Notes: generated by a model from the letters alone, not told the origin. Positions 36,705 through 46,843 are shown, counted from the stretch's first letter. The stretch is 64,000 bases of DNA from Fulvivirga sp. M361 (GCF_007097395.1 NZ_VKDC01000001.1:302739-366738), one strand, 5' to 3'. Made by a program: numbers and translations.

Positions 36705-39407
36705 TTGAGCACTGTTATTTTGACCGGTCGCCATCCTAAAGAAAATATCGCTAACATCCTAAGAGGTACTGGCAAGGTAATGCTGGCATTACTCCTGATG
36801 TTTGCCTTAGGTCAGCTTTCAGCCCCTGAACTACAAGCCCAGGAAAAGAGGAAATCAGAACTCGAAAAAGTCAACGAAAAAAAGAATAAATCAAACCGGC
36901 GCTTAAAAAGGCGAGGGGACAAAGGAAAATCAAATCGACAAAAACTTCGCACAACACGTTTCAAAACCCGTTCCAGGCAAGGGGAAAAGTCTTATAAAGG
37001 AGATATTACCGGAAGAAAAGTAGTCACTAAAACCAGTCCACGCCGCTCCAGCGCAGGAAAAGCACCACCGAACCCATATGCCGGAAGACCCAAAGGTGGG
37101 GAAGGTTCGCGGTTTAAAGCACGCCGTTCTGACCCACGATTTTCAAGAAAACGCAACGAAACTGCAGGCAGAGGCACCGGACTTCCTCGTTCTGCTTCCA
37201 AAGGACGTGAAAGGGCATGGAAGGGAAATGCTGCAGGCAGGGTTATCTCCACACGATCTAAACGAACCAGTTACACCGGAAAAAGTCAATATCAACGGTT
37301 TCCAGGTTCCGCCAGGTCAATTACACGGGACCCGGAAAGGCCAAAAAAGAAGACACGGATCGTACCTCGCTCTGTATCAGGCGCCAATAGAATACGAAAA
37401 GGTCGAAGCCCCTATTCTTCATTCAGAAGACAGACCGCCTGGGAAAAAGCATATAAGGGTGACATTACCGGCAGACCGTTCCGAACAAAAAGGACGGTAG
37501 AAAGACCCATCATACAAAAACCACGTGATACGCGTTACAGCAAAGGCGGAAGGAAAGACAGGCCTTACAAAGGAGGAACACTTGGCGGTGGTTTCAGAAC
37601 AGCAACAAGGCCCAGCGAAAGGGCCTGGAAAAATGATATCTCAGGGACCAAACTCAGAAAACGAACTTCTAAAAGACCAAAATTCAATGGTAACTATTAT
37701 CAAACCTACCCTTTCAGACAAAAGCAGGGCGAACGGGCCTTCAAAGGAAAAATAAAAGGGAGCGGTTATAAATCCGTCAGTAGTCGCAAGGAACGTCCCG
37801 GACAACGTATTCAAGGAAGGAAACCACCAGGTGAGGGTACAAGAAGGGGTATTTCTTTTCAAGGCAATATAAAAGGAGGCAAACCCCTGAAAGGAGGCGG
37901 TAGCGTCAGTGGCAGGCGATGGAATAACCAGGGTAGGGCAATACAAGGGCGTGGCACCACGGGACAAGATAGTCGAACGGCCCGTTTCCAGGGAAATATA
38001 AAAGGTGGAAAGCCCCTCAAAGGAGGTGGAAGCATCAGTGGCAGACGTTGGAATAATCAGGGAAGGGCAGTACAGGGACGTGGCGCCACAGGACAAGACA
38101 ACCGCATTGCCCGTTTCCAGGGCAATGTAAAAGGGGGCAAACCCTTAAAGGGAGGTGGAAGCATTAGCGGAAGGCGATGGAACAACCAGGGCAGGCCCGT
38201 ACAAGGGCGTGGCACCACGGGACAAGATAGTCGAACGGCCCGTTTCCAGGGAAATATAAAAGGTGGAAAGCCCCTCAAAGGAGGTGGAAGCATTAGCGGA
38301 AGGCGATGGAACAACCAGGGCAGGGCCGTACAAGGGCGTGGCGCCACGGGACAAGACAACCGCATTGCCCGCTTCCAGGGGAATATAAAAGGGGGTAAAC
38401 CCTTAAAGGGAGGTGGAAGTATCAGTGGTAAGCGTTGGAACAACAATGGAACTCCTCTACAGAGAAAAGGAACCACACGCCAAGACAATAATGTCGCAAA
38501 ATTTCAGGGAAATATTAAGGGTTTAAAACCGTTCAAAGGAGGTGGCAGTGTGAGTCGAAATAATTGGAACAATGATGGAAAACCCATCACTAAAGAGAGG
38601 TTGCGCTTCCAGGACATGGATATAGCCGTATGGAAAGGCCGTACAAAGAGAAAATCAAAAGAACCTTCTTCGGAAACTAAAAAGGCAACAACTTTCACGG
38701 GCAGGACCAAACCTTTTATACGTGGTAAATACGATGGCTTCGCATCGGAATATCGCGGCGAGCAGAAAAGGAAATTTGGCTACGTACATAATCCAAATTC
38801 AGCAGATGAAGCATTAAAGGTGAGGGAACCAGAAAAGAACGTTAGACTCAGCGCCCAATTTCAAGGACGAACTAAAACACGAAGAAAGTATGTAAAGAAC
38901 AAGAATGCTGCTGACGAATCCTTGCGCGTGGTTAAACCTGGCAAAAACGAAACAGAGGCTGGCAATTATCGCGGTTTTCATACCCCTTTGAGATATCTGA
39001 AAAATAAACAGGCCGCTGAAGAATCATTGAAAGCACGGGCCCCGGGAACAAGTTATGCCCAGATCAAAGAATACCGTGGCACCCTAAAAAGAACCATGCG
39101 GTTTACTAAAAACCCAAATTCAGCGGATGGCGCTTTGAAAGGTATCGGCCCTTCAAGAGCATCAATCAAGGCCAGCAACTACCAGGGAAACATTAAAATG
39201 TCAAAGAAATCCATCCGTAATACACACCCAAGTTTTAAGTATAATGATGGAAGGGATGATTCTAATGAATTCAAAAAAGGACTATTTAATTTGAGGCTTT
39301 TCTGGGCAAAATTGTTTAAGAAGAATGAAAACCAACCTCAACATTTGAAAAGTAAAGAACGCAAGCCCCGGTTTGACAAAAGAGAACAAGGACTTTGGTA
39401 TGACTAA
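36705..39407 (+). CDS. exported, highly basic glycine/lysine/arginine-rich repeat protein
   Basis: A 900-residue protein of unknown function. The start is TTG 36705, right after an in-frame stop; the first ATG, 36780, would remove the basic part of a signal peptide (HPKENIANILRGTGKVM then LALLLMFALGQLSA, possible cleavage after LQAQ). The rest is almost free of hydrophobic segments and rich in K, R, G, N and Q. An N-terminal third has loosely repeated YKGDITGR-like motifs. The centre has six 43-residue units beginning FQGNIKGGKPLKGGGS. A C-terminal third has about five 36-residue units of the form YRG..KR...F.KNPNSADEAL. It may bind an acidic surface polymer or DNA, but this is a guess. It ends inside the start of ytxJ. 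Confidence 0.8.
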   Translation: MSTVILTGRHPKENIANILRGTGKVMLALLLMFALGQLSAPELQAQEKRKSELEKVNEKKNKSNRRLKRRGDKGKSNRQKLRTTRFKTRSRQGEKSYKGDITGRKVVTKTSPRRSSAGKAPPNPYAGRPKGGEGSRFKARRSDPRFSRKRNETAGRGTGLPRSASKGRERAWKGNAAGRVISTRSKRTSYTGKSQYQRFPGSARSITRDPERPKKKTRIVPRSVSGANRIRKGRSPYSSFRRQTAWEKAYKGDITGRPFRTKRTVERPIIQKPRDTRYSKGGRKDRPYKGGTLGGGFRTATRPSERAWKNDISGTKLRKRTSKRPKFNGNYYQTYPFRQKQGERAFKGKIKGSGYKSVSSRKERPGQRIQGRKPPGEGTRRGISFQGNIKGGKPLKGGGSVSGRRWNNQGRAIQGRGTTGQDSRTARFQGNIKGGKPLKGGGSISGRRWNNQGRAVQGRGATGQDNRIARFQGNVKGGKPLKGGGSISGRRWNNQGRPVQGRGTTGQDSRTARFQGNIKGGKPLKGGGSISGRRWNNQGRAVQGRGATGQDNRIARFQGNIKGGKPLKGGGSISGKRWNNNGTPLQRKGTTRQDNNVAKFQGNIKGLKPFKGGGSVSRNNWNNDGKPITKERLRFQDMDIAVWKGRTKRKSKEPSSETKKATTFTGRTKPFIRGKYDGFASEYRGEQKRKFGYVHNPNSADEALKVREPEKNVRLSAQFQGRTKTRRKYVKNKNAADESLRVVKPGKNETEAGNYRGFHTPLRYLKNKQAAEESLKARAPGTSYAQIKEYRGTLKRTMRFTKNPNSADGALKGIGPSRASIKASNYQGNIKMSKKSIRNTHPSFKYNDGRDDSNEFKKGLFNLRLFWAKLFKKNENQPQHLKSKERKPRFDKREQGLWYD
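37857..38630 (+). repeat. six tandem 129-bp units in the basic repeat protein gene
   Basis: In-frame 129-bp (43-codon) units begin at 37857, 37986, 38115, 38244, 38373 and 38502. Units 1 and 3 share the variant GTTGQDSRTA, while units 2 and 4 share GATGQDNRIA. Long stretches of DNA around 37944-38029 and 38202-38287 look identical, so a 258-bp two-unit block was duplicated recently. Units 5 and 6 are more diverged. The repeats are coding and directly abutting, without the spacers of a CRISPR array. Confidence 0.9.
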
Positions 39408-39750
39408 TATGAATTGGAACAATCTTGAAAATATCGACATACTGGAAAGGATCAAGAAAGAATCCGAAGACCACCCGGTGATGATCTTCAAGCATAGTAC
39501 ACGCTGCCCCATTAGCAGTATGGCAATCGACAGATTAGAACGCGCCTGGCAACCACAAGAAGTGGGCAACCTGAAACCTTATTATTTAGATTTGATCCAA
39601 CACCGTGAAATATCCAACAAGATTGTGGAAGATTTTGGCATATCTCACGAGTCGCCCCAGGTGATTGTGATCAAAGACAGATCTCCTGTATATGACAACT
39701 CGCATATGGGCATTAACTATGCTGACATCAGGGCATTTATCAAAAGTTAA
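39400..39750 (+). CDS. ytxJ: YtxJ-like bacillithiol-system monothiol redox protein
   Basis: A 116-residue thioredoxin-fold protein of the DUF2847/YtxJ group: MIFKHSTRCPISSMAIDRLERAW with a single active-site-type cysteine (CPIS), YYLDLIQHREISNKIVEDFGISHESPQVIVIKD, and a C-terminal helix. The family is associated with bacillithiol, where it is thought to remove that thiol from proteins. I choose ATG 39400 (MTNMNWNNLEN), which overlaps the stop of the repeat-protein gene as ATGACTAA; a farther upstream in-frame ATG lies deeper in the neighbour. Its last 11 bases overlap the end of the opposite OsmC-family gene. Confidence 0.9.
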   Translation: MTNMNWNNLENIDILERIKKESEDHPVMIFKHSTRCPISSMAIDRLERAWQPQEVGNLKPYYLDLIQHREISNKIVEDFGISHESPQVIVIKDRSPVYDNSHMGINYADIRAFIKS

Positions 39751-40141
39751 AACTTATTTTTTGACTCACTGAATCTGCCAAACTTAGAGCTACAGGACAA
39801 TTTAAAGCAGCTTTTTGAAGTTTTCCCTTTTGTATATCTGTGGCATTTATGTCACCGGAAAAATCAATCCGTATTTCTGAGATCTTTCTGGGATTGCTGT
39901 CCATTACTTTGGTAATATTGGCCTTTAATCCTCGCAAATCGATATCCTCACGGGCAGCCAATATTCCCATTATTGTCATCATACAGCTACACAGGGCTGA
40001 CGAAACAAGATCGGTTGGTGAGAAAGCTTCTCCTTTTCCATTATTATCTACCGGGGCATCACTCATTACTACCTCTCCTGATTTTAAATGTTTTGATTGA
40101 GTGCGTAAACTACCCAGATATTCGGACTGCATGCTATACAT
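39740..40141 (-). CDS. OsmC family protein
   Basis: A 133-residue OsmC/Ohr-like protein. Features: an N-terminal beta region (MYSMQSEYLGSLRTQSKHLKSG), SPTDLVSSALCSCMMTIMGILA with the conserved first cysteine, and LNCPVALSLADSVSQKISF with the second, the pair that reduces organic hydroperoxides in Ohr/OsmC enzymes. This looks like the YhfA-type general OsmC branch rather than Ohr. An in-frame ATG three codons later (40132) is equally possible as the start. It converges on ytxJ with an 11-base 3' overlap, which puts two thiol-redox genes tail to tail. Confidence 0.93.
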   Translation of the reverse strand: MYSMQSEYLGSLRTQSKHLKSGEVVMSDAPVDNNGKGEAFSPTDLVSSALCSCMMTIMGILAAREDIDLRGLKANITKVMDSNPRKISEIRIDFSGDINATDIQKGKLQKAALNCPVALSLADSVSQKISFNF

Positions 40142-40230
40142 ATTTCTTGATTTGATTAACTAAACTATCTGAACTCACTTTGCGTTAGACCAGTATATTC
40201 TTAAATTTAATGATCTTTTAATTGGAGCGG

Positions 40231-40962
40231 ATGCAGAAAGTGTGGAAAATTATTCTTCTTCTGATGTTATGCCTTCCGTTGGTAGCTGTAAGTCAAAACC
40301 CCGAAACGGAAGATTACCAGTCGGAATTTATATGGGGTATTAACAAAAATACCTCTGGTGGCCTTATTGGAGGGTTCATTTTCAGGAAATCGAAAAGGAT
40401 CAACGAAGGGCTATATCAGAGTTTAGGAGTTGAGGTGATGAATGTTAAGCACCCACAGGAGTTTCATTTACGTAGGAATGGGGCTACTAATTCGTTTATT
40501 TTGGGTAAAGTAAATTATCTCTATGCGTTGCGTTTCCAATACGGCAGAGAGATGATATTATTTAGAAAAGCGCCACAACAGGGCGTAGAAATAAAGCTAA
40601 ATGCCGCTGCCGGCCCTTCCCTGGGGTTACTTGCTCCCTATTATGTAGAAATTGCCTCGGGAGGCTCTCAACGACTTAGCAGCAGACGAGTCCCTTATGA
40701 CCCCAATGTTCATTCCATAGATAACATTTTAGGGTCGGGATATGTATTGCAAGGGGTCACTGAATCAAAATTGAGAATAGGAGCTAACCTGAAAACCTCC
40801 ATGAGCTTTGAACTGGGTACTACCAAAAACAGTGTTACCGGAGTGGAAGTAGGTTTTTTGGTAGATGCTTACACACAGCGTATTGAACTTATGTCCGCTG
40901 CAAAAAACAAAGCTGTATTCCCCACCGCGTTTTTCACTCTTTTCTACGGTTCCAGAAGATAG
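40231..40962 (+). CDS. secreted or outer-membrane protein of unknown function
   Basis: A 243-residue protein with a clear signal peptide (MQKVWKIILLLMLCLPLVAVSQ). The remainder has alternating strands with aromatic residues (EFIWGINKNTSGGLIGGFIFRK, LYALRFQYGREMI, FPTAFFTLFYGSRR), compatible with a small beta barrel that ends in an aromatic strand. I recognise no family. I use ATG 40231; a TTG at 40222 would add three residues. It stands between osmC (divergent) and lipA, 67 bases before the latter, with its own lipA-side promoter likely. Confidence 0.8.
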   Translation: MQKVWKIILLLMLCLPLVAVSQNPETEDYQSEFIWGINKNTSGGLIGGFIFRKSKRINEGLYQSLGVEVMNVKHPQEFHLRRNGATNSFILGKVNYLYALRFQYGREMILFRKAPQQGVEIKLNAAAGPSLGLLAPYYVEIASGGSQRLSSRRVPYDPNVHSIDNILGSGYVLQGVTESKLRIGANLKTSMSFELGTTKNSVTGVEVGFLVDAYTQRIELMSAAKNKAVFPTAFFTLFYGSRR

Positions 40963-40998
40963 TAAAGCTCATGGAGCTATTCTGAAACCATAAATACC

Positions 40999-41006
40999 TA
41001 ACTTTG
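40999..41006 (+). promoter_or_regulatory. -7 promoter element upstream of lipA
   Basis: TAACTTTG matches TAnnTTTG exactly, 23 bases before the lipA ATG, which predicts a short leader of about 17 bases. No TTTG is present at the expected -33 position. Confidence 0.35.
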
Positions 41007-41029
41007 AAGTATTGAAAATCTCATAAGTA

Positions 41030-41914
41030 ATGATAGAATTACCTGTAGTTTCCGAACAAGACAAGAAAAAACGTAAGCCAGATTGGTTGAGAGTAAAGCT
41101 GCCTATTGGAAAAGAGTATGCCAACGTTAGAAAACTAGTCGATGAGCATAAACTACATACCATCTGTGAAAGTGGTAATTGTCCGAATATGGGTGAATGC
41201 TGGGGAGCCGGTACGGCTACATTTATGATCCTTGGGAATGTATGCACCAGAAGTTGTACCTTCTGTGCCGTAGCCACAGGCAGACCTCCCGAATACGATG
41301 ATGGTGAGCCTCAAAGAGTTGCTGAGGCGATTAAGCTTATGGGGGTCAAGCATGCCGTAATCACATCCGTAAATCGAGATGAATTGAAGGATCGGGGGGC
41401 CGAAATATGGTATCAGACCGTAGTAAAGACAAAAGAGCTCTCTCCTGAAACTACTATAGAAACGCTGATCCCTGATGTAAAAGGTAATTGGGATGCTTTG
41501 TATAGAATGATAGAGGGAGGACAAGAGGTAGTGTCACATAATATGGAAACGGTAGAACGTTTATATCGGCGTGTAAGGCCGCAAGCCAAATATGTACGAA
41601 GCCTCGAACAGACTAAACTGACCAAAGCCGAAGGCAAAAGAACAAAATCAGGCATCATGTTGGGAGTAGGAGAAACCGTTGATGAAGTGCACAAAGCTAT
41701 GGATGACCTTGTGGAACACGGACTTGACATCCTTACCTTAGGCCAATACCTGCAACCGACTAAAATGCACCTGGAAGTAGCTGAGTTCATTCATCCAGAT
41801 CAGTTTGAAGCCTACAAAGAAGAAGGTTTAAAAAGAGGACTGAAATATGTAGAGTCCGGCCCCTTAGTAAGGTCATCCTATCATGCAGAAAGACATGTAG
41901 ACGTTCCGATCTAA
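41030..41914 (+). CDS. lipA: lipoyl synthase LipA
   Basis: A 294-residue radical SAM enzyme that inserts two sulfurs into protein-bound octanoate. The auxiliary cluster ligands are C46, C51 and C57 ([12 protein letters not shown]) and the radical SAM cluster ligands are C72, C76 and C79 (CTRSCTFC). Also visible are the [11 protein letters not shown] segment and the C-terminal [13 protein letters not shown] containing the serine ligand of the family. It serves the lipoylated E2 and H proteins needed by the E1 enzyme at 34.7 kb and by GcvP at 43.9 kb. Confidence 0.98.
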   Translation: MIELPVVSEQDKKKRKPDWLRVKLPIGKEYANVRKLVDEHKLHTICESGNCPNMGECWGAGTATFMILGNVCTRSCTFCAVATGRPPEYDDGEPQRVAEAIKLMGVKHAVITSVNRDELKDRGAEIWYQTVVKTKELSPETTIETLIPDVKGNWDALYRMIEGGQEVVSHNMETVERLYRRVRPQAKYVRSLEQTKLTKAEGKRTKSGIMLGVGETVDEVHKAMDDLVEHGLDILTLGQYLQPTKMHLEVAEFIHPDQFEAYKEEGLKRGLKYVESGPLVRSSYHAERHVDVPI

Positions 41915-41952
41915 ATAGGTCAGGCCCCTTCTCAAGAATATTATCTTATATA

Positions 41953-41991
41953 AAAACAGGCCCTTAGTTTATAAATTCATGGCCTGTTTTT
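41953..41991 (+). terminator. intrinsic terminator after lipA (bidirectional)
   Basis: Stem AAAACAGGCC 41953-41962 pairs with GGCCTGTTTT 41981-41990, followed by T residues. On the opposite strand the hairpin is also followed by a T-rich run, so it can end both lipA and the convergent M28 peptidase transcript. Confidence 0.85.
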
Positions 41992-42184
41992 ATTCCTGTC
42001 AAAAGAACTTCTCCGTGTTACGTCAAGGACTAAATGACGTATCCGATGTAGATTATGTGCATAGTGTTTGCAGGCAATAGTGTGTTATAAAATTTTGCCT
42101 GCTCCTTGTTGTTAGCCGTCGACCTTATTATCAGCTAACCGTTATGTTTATGTAAAATAAAGACAATGGAGGCGTGACTTAACG

Positions 42185-43702
42185 CTAGTTATTTCCCAGA
42201 TTTTGAGACTGTGGCTTATCTACCACCGGCTTTTGGTCCCGGTTTGCCAATACCCAGGCCGTGTGATAAACTAACTTGGTCCTTTCCATTAACATATCAA
42301 ATGCTATCTTATCGATGGTATCCGTAGGTTGGTGATAATCATCGTGAACACCATTGAAATAGAAGATAATTGGAATGTTATTTTTAGCAAAATTCCAATG
42401 ATCCGAACGATAATAGATCCGATCAGGATGGTCTTCATCATTATAAGTATAATCCAGTTCCAGCTTTGTATATGTTTCGTTCACCTTCTCGCTGATCTCA
42501 TGTAATTCCGTAGATAATCTATCTGATCCTACCAGGTATACATATTCAGGATTTTCCTTGTGCTTATGGTCTATGCGGCCTATCATGTCAATATTGAGGT
42601 CAACCACTGTTTTTTCCAGAGGGAATATGGGATTAGAAGTATAATATGCCGAACCCAGCAAGCCCTTTTCTTCACCGGTTACTGTCATAAAAAGAATGCT
42701 TCTTCTTGGGCCCTTGCCATCTGCTTTAGCTTGTACAAATGCCTCCGCTATCTCAAGCACTGCAGAAGTTCCCGAGCCGTCATCATCCGCACCATTATTA
42801 ATCTGTTCCCCATTTTTTCCGATATGGTCATAGTGAGCGGTAATTACCACCAACTCATCTTTCAAATCAGAGCCTTCCATATATCCCAATACATTTTCAC
42901 TTTCAACTTCTTTTATTTTTTGCTCCATATGATACTTGAAAGTCCCCTTCTTTATTTTTTTCAGATTCCCTTTTTCCATAGCATCCTGAAGTCGCTGTTT
43001 TTTAACATCCAGTATTTGAGCCGCCACAGAAGGCGCAATAAAAAACACCCCCGGATCTGATCCACCCATGTCCGGTTTTTCTAATGATAGTCTTCCCCCT
43101 TCCAAAAAGCCTTTAAATAGCTGGCCATACTCGGTAAACTTAGCATCGTCCTTGTGTGAAACGATCAGGGTCAGGCTCGCCCCCTTCTCCAACGCCAGAT
43201 CGTGTGGCGCTTTCCACGCCCTGGGGTTATCCACCATAACGATTACTGCTTTATCCTTTACATCCAGTTGAGCAAAATCCTGCTCACTCCCTTTACCTGC
43301 AAACAATACCTCCGTTTCTTTTACCGCACCGGAAGAAGAAGAACCATAATAAATGATTTTATCAAAGTTTTTGTGCTTCTCTTCACCTGCTATAATGTAT
43401 GTATCGCCAGGTACAGCAGAATAAAGAAATACAGGCTGATAATAACTATTCTCCGTCCCACTTTTTACGGGCGCTTTTAATCCAAGACGTTGAAAATGAT
43501 CACTGATGAACGCCGCCGCCATTTTTTGTCCTCTTTCACCTGTCTCTCGTCCTTCCATAGCGTCTGATGCCAATATAGAAAGCTTGTCATATAGTTCATC
43601 CTCCGTGATTGTTTCGGCATACTTTACGGCATCTTGTTCAGTTTGAGCATATGACAAGCCCGTGAAGGCCAGAACAAATGCTATTATCATTATTTTTTTC
43701 AT
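42185..43702 (-). CDS. exported M28 family zinc aminopeptidase with PA domain
   Basis: A 505-residue protein with signal peptide MKKIMIIAFVLAFTGLSYAQ. An inserted PA-like region is seen around residues 100-240 (VLFAGKGSEQDFAQLDVKDKAVIV). The M28 catalytic core follows with zinc ligands in ITAHYDHIG, NGADDDGSGTSAVLEIAEAF, VTGEEKGLLGS, NIDMIGR and the late YRSDHWNFAKNNIPIIFYF. It probably trims peptides in the periplasm or outside the cell. The gene is monocistronic as far as can be seen; a -7-like TATTTTTG lies 25-32 bases upstream of its start codon. Confidence 0.94.
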   Translation of the reverse strand: MKKIMIIAFVLAFTGLSYAQTEQDAVKYAETITEDELYDKLSILASDAMEGRETGERGQKMAAAFISDHFQRLGLKAPVKSGTENSYYQPVFLYSAVPGDTYIIAGEEKHKNFDKIIYYGSSSSGAVKETEVLFAGKGSEQDFAQLDVKDKAVIVMVDNPRAWKAPHDLALEKGASLTLIVSHKDDAKFTEYGQLFKGFLEGGRLSLEKPDMGGSDPGVFFIAPSVAAQILDVKKQRLQDAMEKGNLKKIKKGTFKYHMEQKIKEVESENVLGYMEGSDLKDELVVITAHYDHIGKNGEQINNGADDDGSGTSAVLEIAEAFVQAKADGKGPRRSILFMTVTGEEKGLLGSAYYTSNPIFPLEKTVVDLNIDMIGRIDHKHKENPEYVYLVGSDRLSTELHEISEKVNETYTKLELDYTYNDEDHPDRIYYRSDHWNFAKNNIPIIFYFNGVHDDYHQPTDTIDKIAFDMLMERTKLVYHTAWVLANRDQKPVVDKPQSQNLGNN

Positions 43703-43726
43703 AGATTATTTCTTTGATAAGAGAAT

Positions 43727-43734
43727 CAAAAATA
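43727..43734 (-). promoter_or_regulatory. -7 promoter element upstream of the M28 peptidase gene
   Basis: Reading on the minus strand, TATTTTTG matches TAnnTTTG. It would give a leader of about 20 bases before the ATG at 43702. No TTTG is found at a 19-21 base spacing. Confidence 0.3.
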
Positions 43735-43919
43735 TAGAATAAAGCGGCCAAATTTGATTTATCACCCCAAATTATGACGAGCGGCTCATACAGAATTCCT
43801 GACGTTTAAATTGCTCAGAATAATTATTTTAGGACCGTTATTTAGGCCAAATAATGCTAGATTTGCAAATCTTTTTGATAGGGTATTCTGTTATATTATC
43901 AGGTTTATAAACAAAGAGA

Positions 43920-46820
43920 ATGAAGTTAGAAGTTAATAATGTAGTGAGATTTGACACCCGTCATAACGGGCCGGACGATCAACAAATAGCCGAGATGCTT
44001 CAATTGGTAGGCGCAGATTCATTGGACGATCTTATTGACCAAACTATACCAAAGTTAATCAGACTTAAAAAAGACCTGGATCTACCAGTGGCTCAAACCG
44101 AATCTCAGTTTCTTGAGACATTTAAAAAGCTTGCTGAAAAAAATGAAATATTTAAGTCTTACATTGGCACGGGCTATTACAATACAGTAGTACCTCCGGT
44201 AATATTGAGAAATATACTGGAGAACCCGGGTTGGTACACAGCGTATACACCTTACCAGGCAGAGATCGCCCAGGGAAGGCTCGAAGCACTGATCAATTTT
44301 CAAACGCTGATCATTGATCTTACCGGAATGGAAATAGCCAACGCTTCCCTGCTGGATGAAGGCACCGCCGCTGCAGAAGCGATGGCCATGTTAGCCGGAG
44401 CCAGAAAAGGAGCTAAAAAAAGTGCTAATAAGTTCTTTGTTGATAAAAATACTTTCCCACAGACACTTGATATACTCACTACCCGCGCGGAACCGGTCGA
44501 TATCGAATTGGTGATAGACGAGTTATCTAACCTGGACCTGACCGACCCTGATCTTTATGGGGTTTTGCTTCAGTACCCGGATAATAACGGAGAAATCATT
44601 GACCACACTGATTTGGTGGTTACAGCCAAAGAAAATAACGTAGCTGTGGCCGTTGCCAGCGATTTGATGAGCCTCTTACTGTTAAAGTCACCCGGCGAAA
44701 TGGGTGCCGACGTTGTGGTGGGCTCAAGTCAGCGTTTTGGTGTACCTATGGGGTATGGCGGTCCTCATGCAGCGTTTTTTGCTACTAAAGAGGTGTTCAA
44801 ACGACAAATCCCGGGCAGGATCATAGGAGCATCATTAGATGCACAGGGCGATAACGGCTTCAGAATGGCCCTTCAGACAAGAGAGCAACATATCAGACGT
44901 GAAAAAGCTACCAGTAACATTTGCACAGCCCAGGTGCTGCTTGCTGTGATGGCAGGAATGTATGCTGTATACCATGGCCCAAAAGGACTACGGGCCATTG
45001 CAGGGCGCATACATGGATTGACTCAATTGCTGAACAAAGGCCTGAAGACACTGGGCATTGAGCAATACAATGTAAATTACTTTGACACCCTTAAAGTTAG
45101 GATCTCAGACCTTGCCAAGGTGCAAAGATTAGCCGAAGATAAAAGAGTGAACTTCCGATATTTTGACGAAAGTGCTATCGGCATATCACTGGATGAAACC
45201 TCCGGCATACAGGATGTTTCATTAATACTTAATATCCTGGCAGAGGCAAATGAGATTGAAAGTAATTTCTCAGCTGAACAAGAGGCCGCAAACCTCCATC
45301 TGAATTGGCCGGAGGAGTTAGTAAGAACCTCTGATTACCTTGCACACCCGGTTTTCAACACACATCACTCAGAGCATGAGATGTTACGATATATCAAAAA
45401 GCTGGAGAACAAAGATTTATCTTTAGTTCACAGTATGATATCTCTTGGCTCATGTACTATGAAATTAAATGCTACTACGGAGATGATCCCTGTAACCTGG
45501 CCGGAATTTGGAAATATGCACCCTTTTGCACCTAAAAAACAGGCAAAGGGTTATACCCAACTTTTTGAAGACCTGGAAAAATGGTTGTGTGAGATCACTG
45601 GTTTTGCGGCGGTATCCTTACAGCCTAACAGTGGTGCTCAGGGAGAGTATTCGGGGCTGATGGTAATCAGAGCCTACCATCGAAGCCACGGCAATCACCA
45701 TAGAAATGTCACGCTCATCCCTTCATCCGCCCACGGTACCAATCCGGCAAGCGCTGTGATGGCAGGAATGAAGGTGGTAATCGTCAAGTGTGACGATCAG
45801 GGAAACATAGACCTGGAAGATCTGAAACTTAAAGCAGAGGAAAACAGTGAGAACCTTTGTGCCCTGATGGTGACTTATCCTTCTACTCATGGTGTATTTG
45901 AAGAAAGTATCGTTGAGATCTGTGATATTATCCACGAGCATGGCGGCCAGGTTTACATGGATGGCGCCAATATGAATGCCCAGGTAGGCCTTACCAGTCC
46001 GGCGAATATCGGAGCTGATGTTTGCCATCTCAATCTGCATAAAACATTCTGTATCCCTCATGGAGGAGGAGGACCGGGCATGGGACCTATAGGAGTAGCC
46101 CCACAACTGGCACCTTTCCTTCCCGGAAATCCATTGATAACCACAGGTGGAAATAAAGCAATAACGTCAATATCAGCAGCGCCTTTTGGTAGTGCCAGTA
46201 TTCTGACCATTTCTTACGCATATATTGCTTTAATGGGTAAAAAGGGTTTAAAAGCGGCCACTGAATTAGCCATTCTCAATGCTAACTATATCAAAGAACG
46301 ACTTGATGGATATTATCCTGTACTTTATTCAGGCAAAAACGGACGTGCAGCCCATGAGATGATCATAGATTGCCGGGAATTCAAAAAAGTAGGTGTTGAA
46401 GTTGAGGACATTGCCAAAAGATTGATGGACTACGGTTTTCACGCACCTACTGTGTCATTTCCTGTGGCCGGCACTATGATGATCGAACCTACGGAAAGTG
46501 AAACCAAGCCTGAACTTGATCGATTCTGTGAAGCACTGATTGAAATAAGAAACGAAATCCGGGAAATTGAAGATGGTATCGCTAATAGCGAAGACAACGT
46601 TCTTAAACATGCTCCACATACCGCCAAACAAGTAACTGCCGATGAATGGAACCGGCCATATAGCAGAGAAAAAGCGGCTTATCCTTTAGCATTCGTGAAA
46701 GAAAATAAATTCTGGCCTACTGTAGGCAGAGTAGACAACGCATACGGAGATAGAAATTTAATGTGTAGCTGCCTGCCTGTCGACGAATATCTGGAAGAAC
46801 CCGAAGCCATGGAAGCCTAA
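43920..46820 (+). CDS. gcvP: glycine dehydrogenase (decarboxylating), P protein
   Basis: A 966-residue homodimeric-type P protein of the glycine cleavage system. Two aspartate-aminotransferase-like halves are present in one chain: [21 protein letters not shown] and [17 protein letters not shown] in the first, and [19 protein letters not shown] in the second, carrying the PLP lysine (NLHKTF). It decarboxylates glycine and transfers the aminomethyl group to lipoylated H protein. gcvT and gcvH are not in the window. An exact TAGATTTG at 43858-43865 may be its -7 element, but a -33 match is lacking. Confidence 0.98.
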   Translation: MKLEVNNVVRFDTRHNGPDDQQIAEMLQLVGADSLDDLIDQTIPKLIRLKKDLDLPVAQTESQFLETFKKLAEKNEIFKSYIGTGYYNTVVPPVILRNILENPGWYTAYTPYQAEIAQGRLEALINFQTLIIDLTGMEIANASLLDEGTAAAEAMAMLAGARKGAKKSANKFFVDKNTFPQTLDILTTRAEPVDIELVIDELSNLDLTDPDLYGVLLQYPDNNGEIIDHTDLVVTAKENNVAVAVASDLMSLLLLKSPGEMGADVVVGSSQRFGVPMGYGGPHAAFFATKEVFKRQIPGRIIGASLDAQGDNGFRMALQTREQHIRREKATSNICTAQVLLAVMAGMYAVYHGPKGLRAIAGRIHGLTQLLNKGLKTLGIEQYNVNYFDTLKVRISDLAKVQRLAEDKRVNFRYFDESAIGISLDETSGIQDVSLILNILAEANEIESNFSAEQEAANLHLNWPEELVRTSDYLAHPVFNTHHSEHEMLRYIKKLENKDLSLVHSMISLGSCTMKLNATTEMIPVTWPEFGNMHPFAPKKQAKGYTQLFEDLEKWLCEITGFAAVSLQPNSGAQGEYSGLMVIRAYHRSHGNHHRNVTLIPSSAHGTNPASAVMAGMKVVIVKCDDQGNIDLEDLKLKAEENSENLCALMVTYPSTHGVFEESIVEICDIIHEHGGQVYMDGANMNAQVGLTSPANIGADVCHLNLHKTFCIPHGGGGPGMGPIGVAPQLAPFLPGNPLITTGGNKAITSISAAPFGSASILTISYAYIALMGKKGLKAATELAILNANYIKERLDGYYPVLYSGKNGRAAHEMIIDCREFKKVGVEVEDIAKRLMDYGFHAPTVSFPVAGTMMIEPTESETKPELDRFCEALIEIRNEIREIEDGIANSEDNVLKHAPHTAKQVTADEWNRPYSREKAAYPLAFVKENKFWPTVGRVDNAYGDRNLMCSCLPVDEYLEEPEAMEA

Positions 46821-46843
46821 GAGACAAATAATCTTTTTTATGG

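Noticed and set aside
37078..38500. Long frames in the other five frames of the basic repeat gene
   Set aside because: They arise because the repeated, glycine/arginine-rich codons leave the alternative frames open. The signal peptide and the 43-codon periodicity belong only to the 36705 frame.
37857..38630. Possible CRISPR array
   Set aside because: The 129-bp units abut without spacers, preserve one reading frame and differ by codon-level substitutions; they are protein repeats.
42070..42102. Inverted repeat GCAGGCAA/TTGCCTGC between lipA and the M28 gene
   Set aside because: The 8-bp stem has a 17-base loop and no T-run on either strand; the hairpin at 41953-41990 is a far better terminator.
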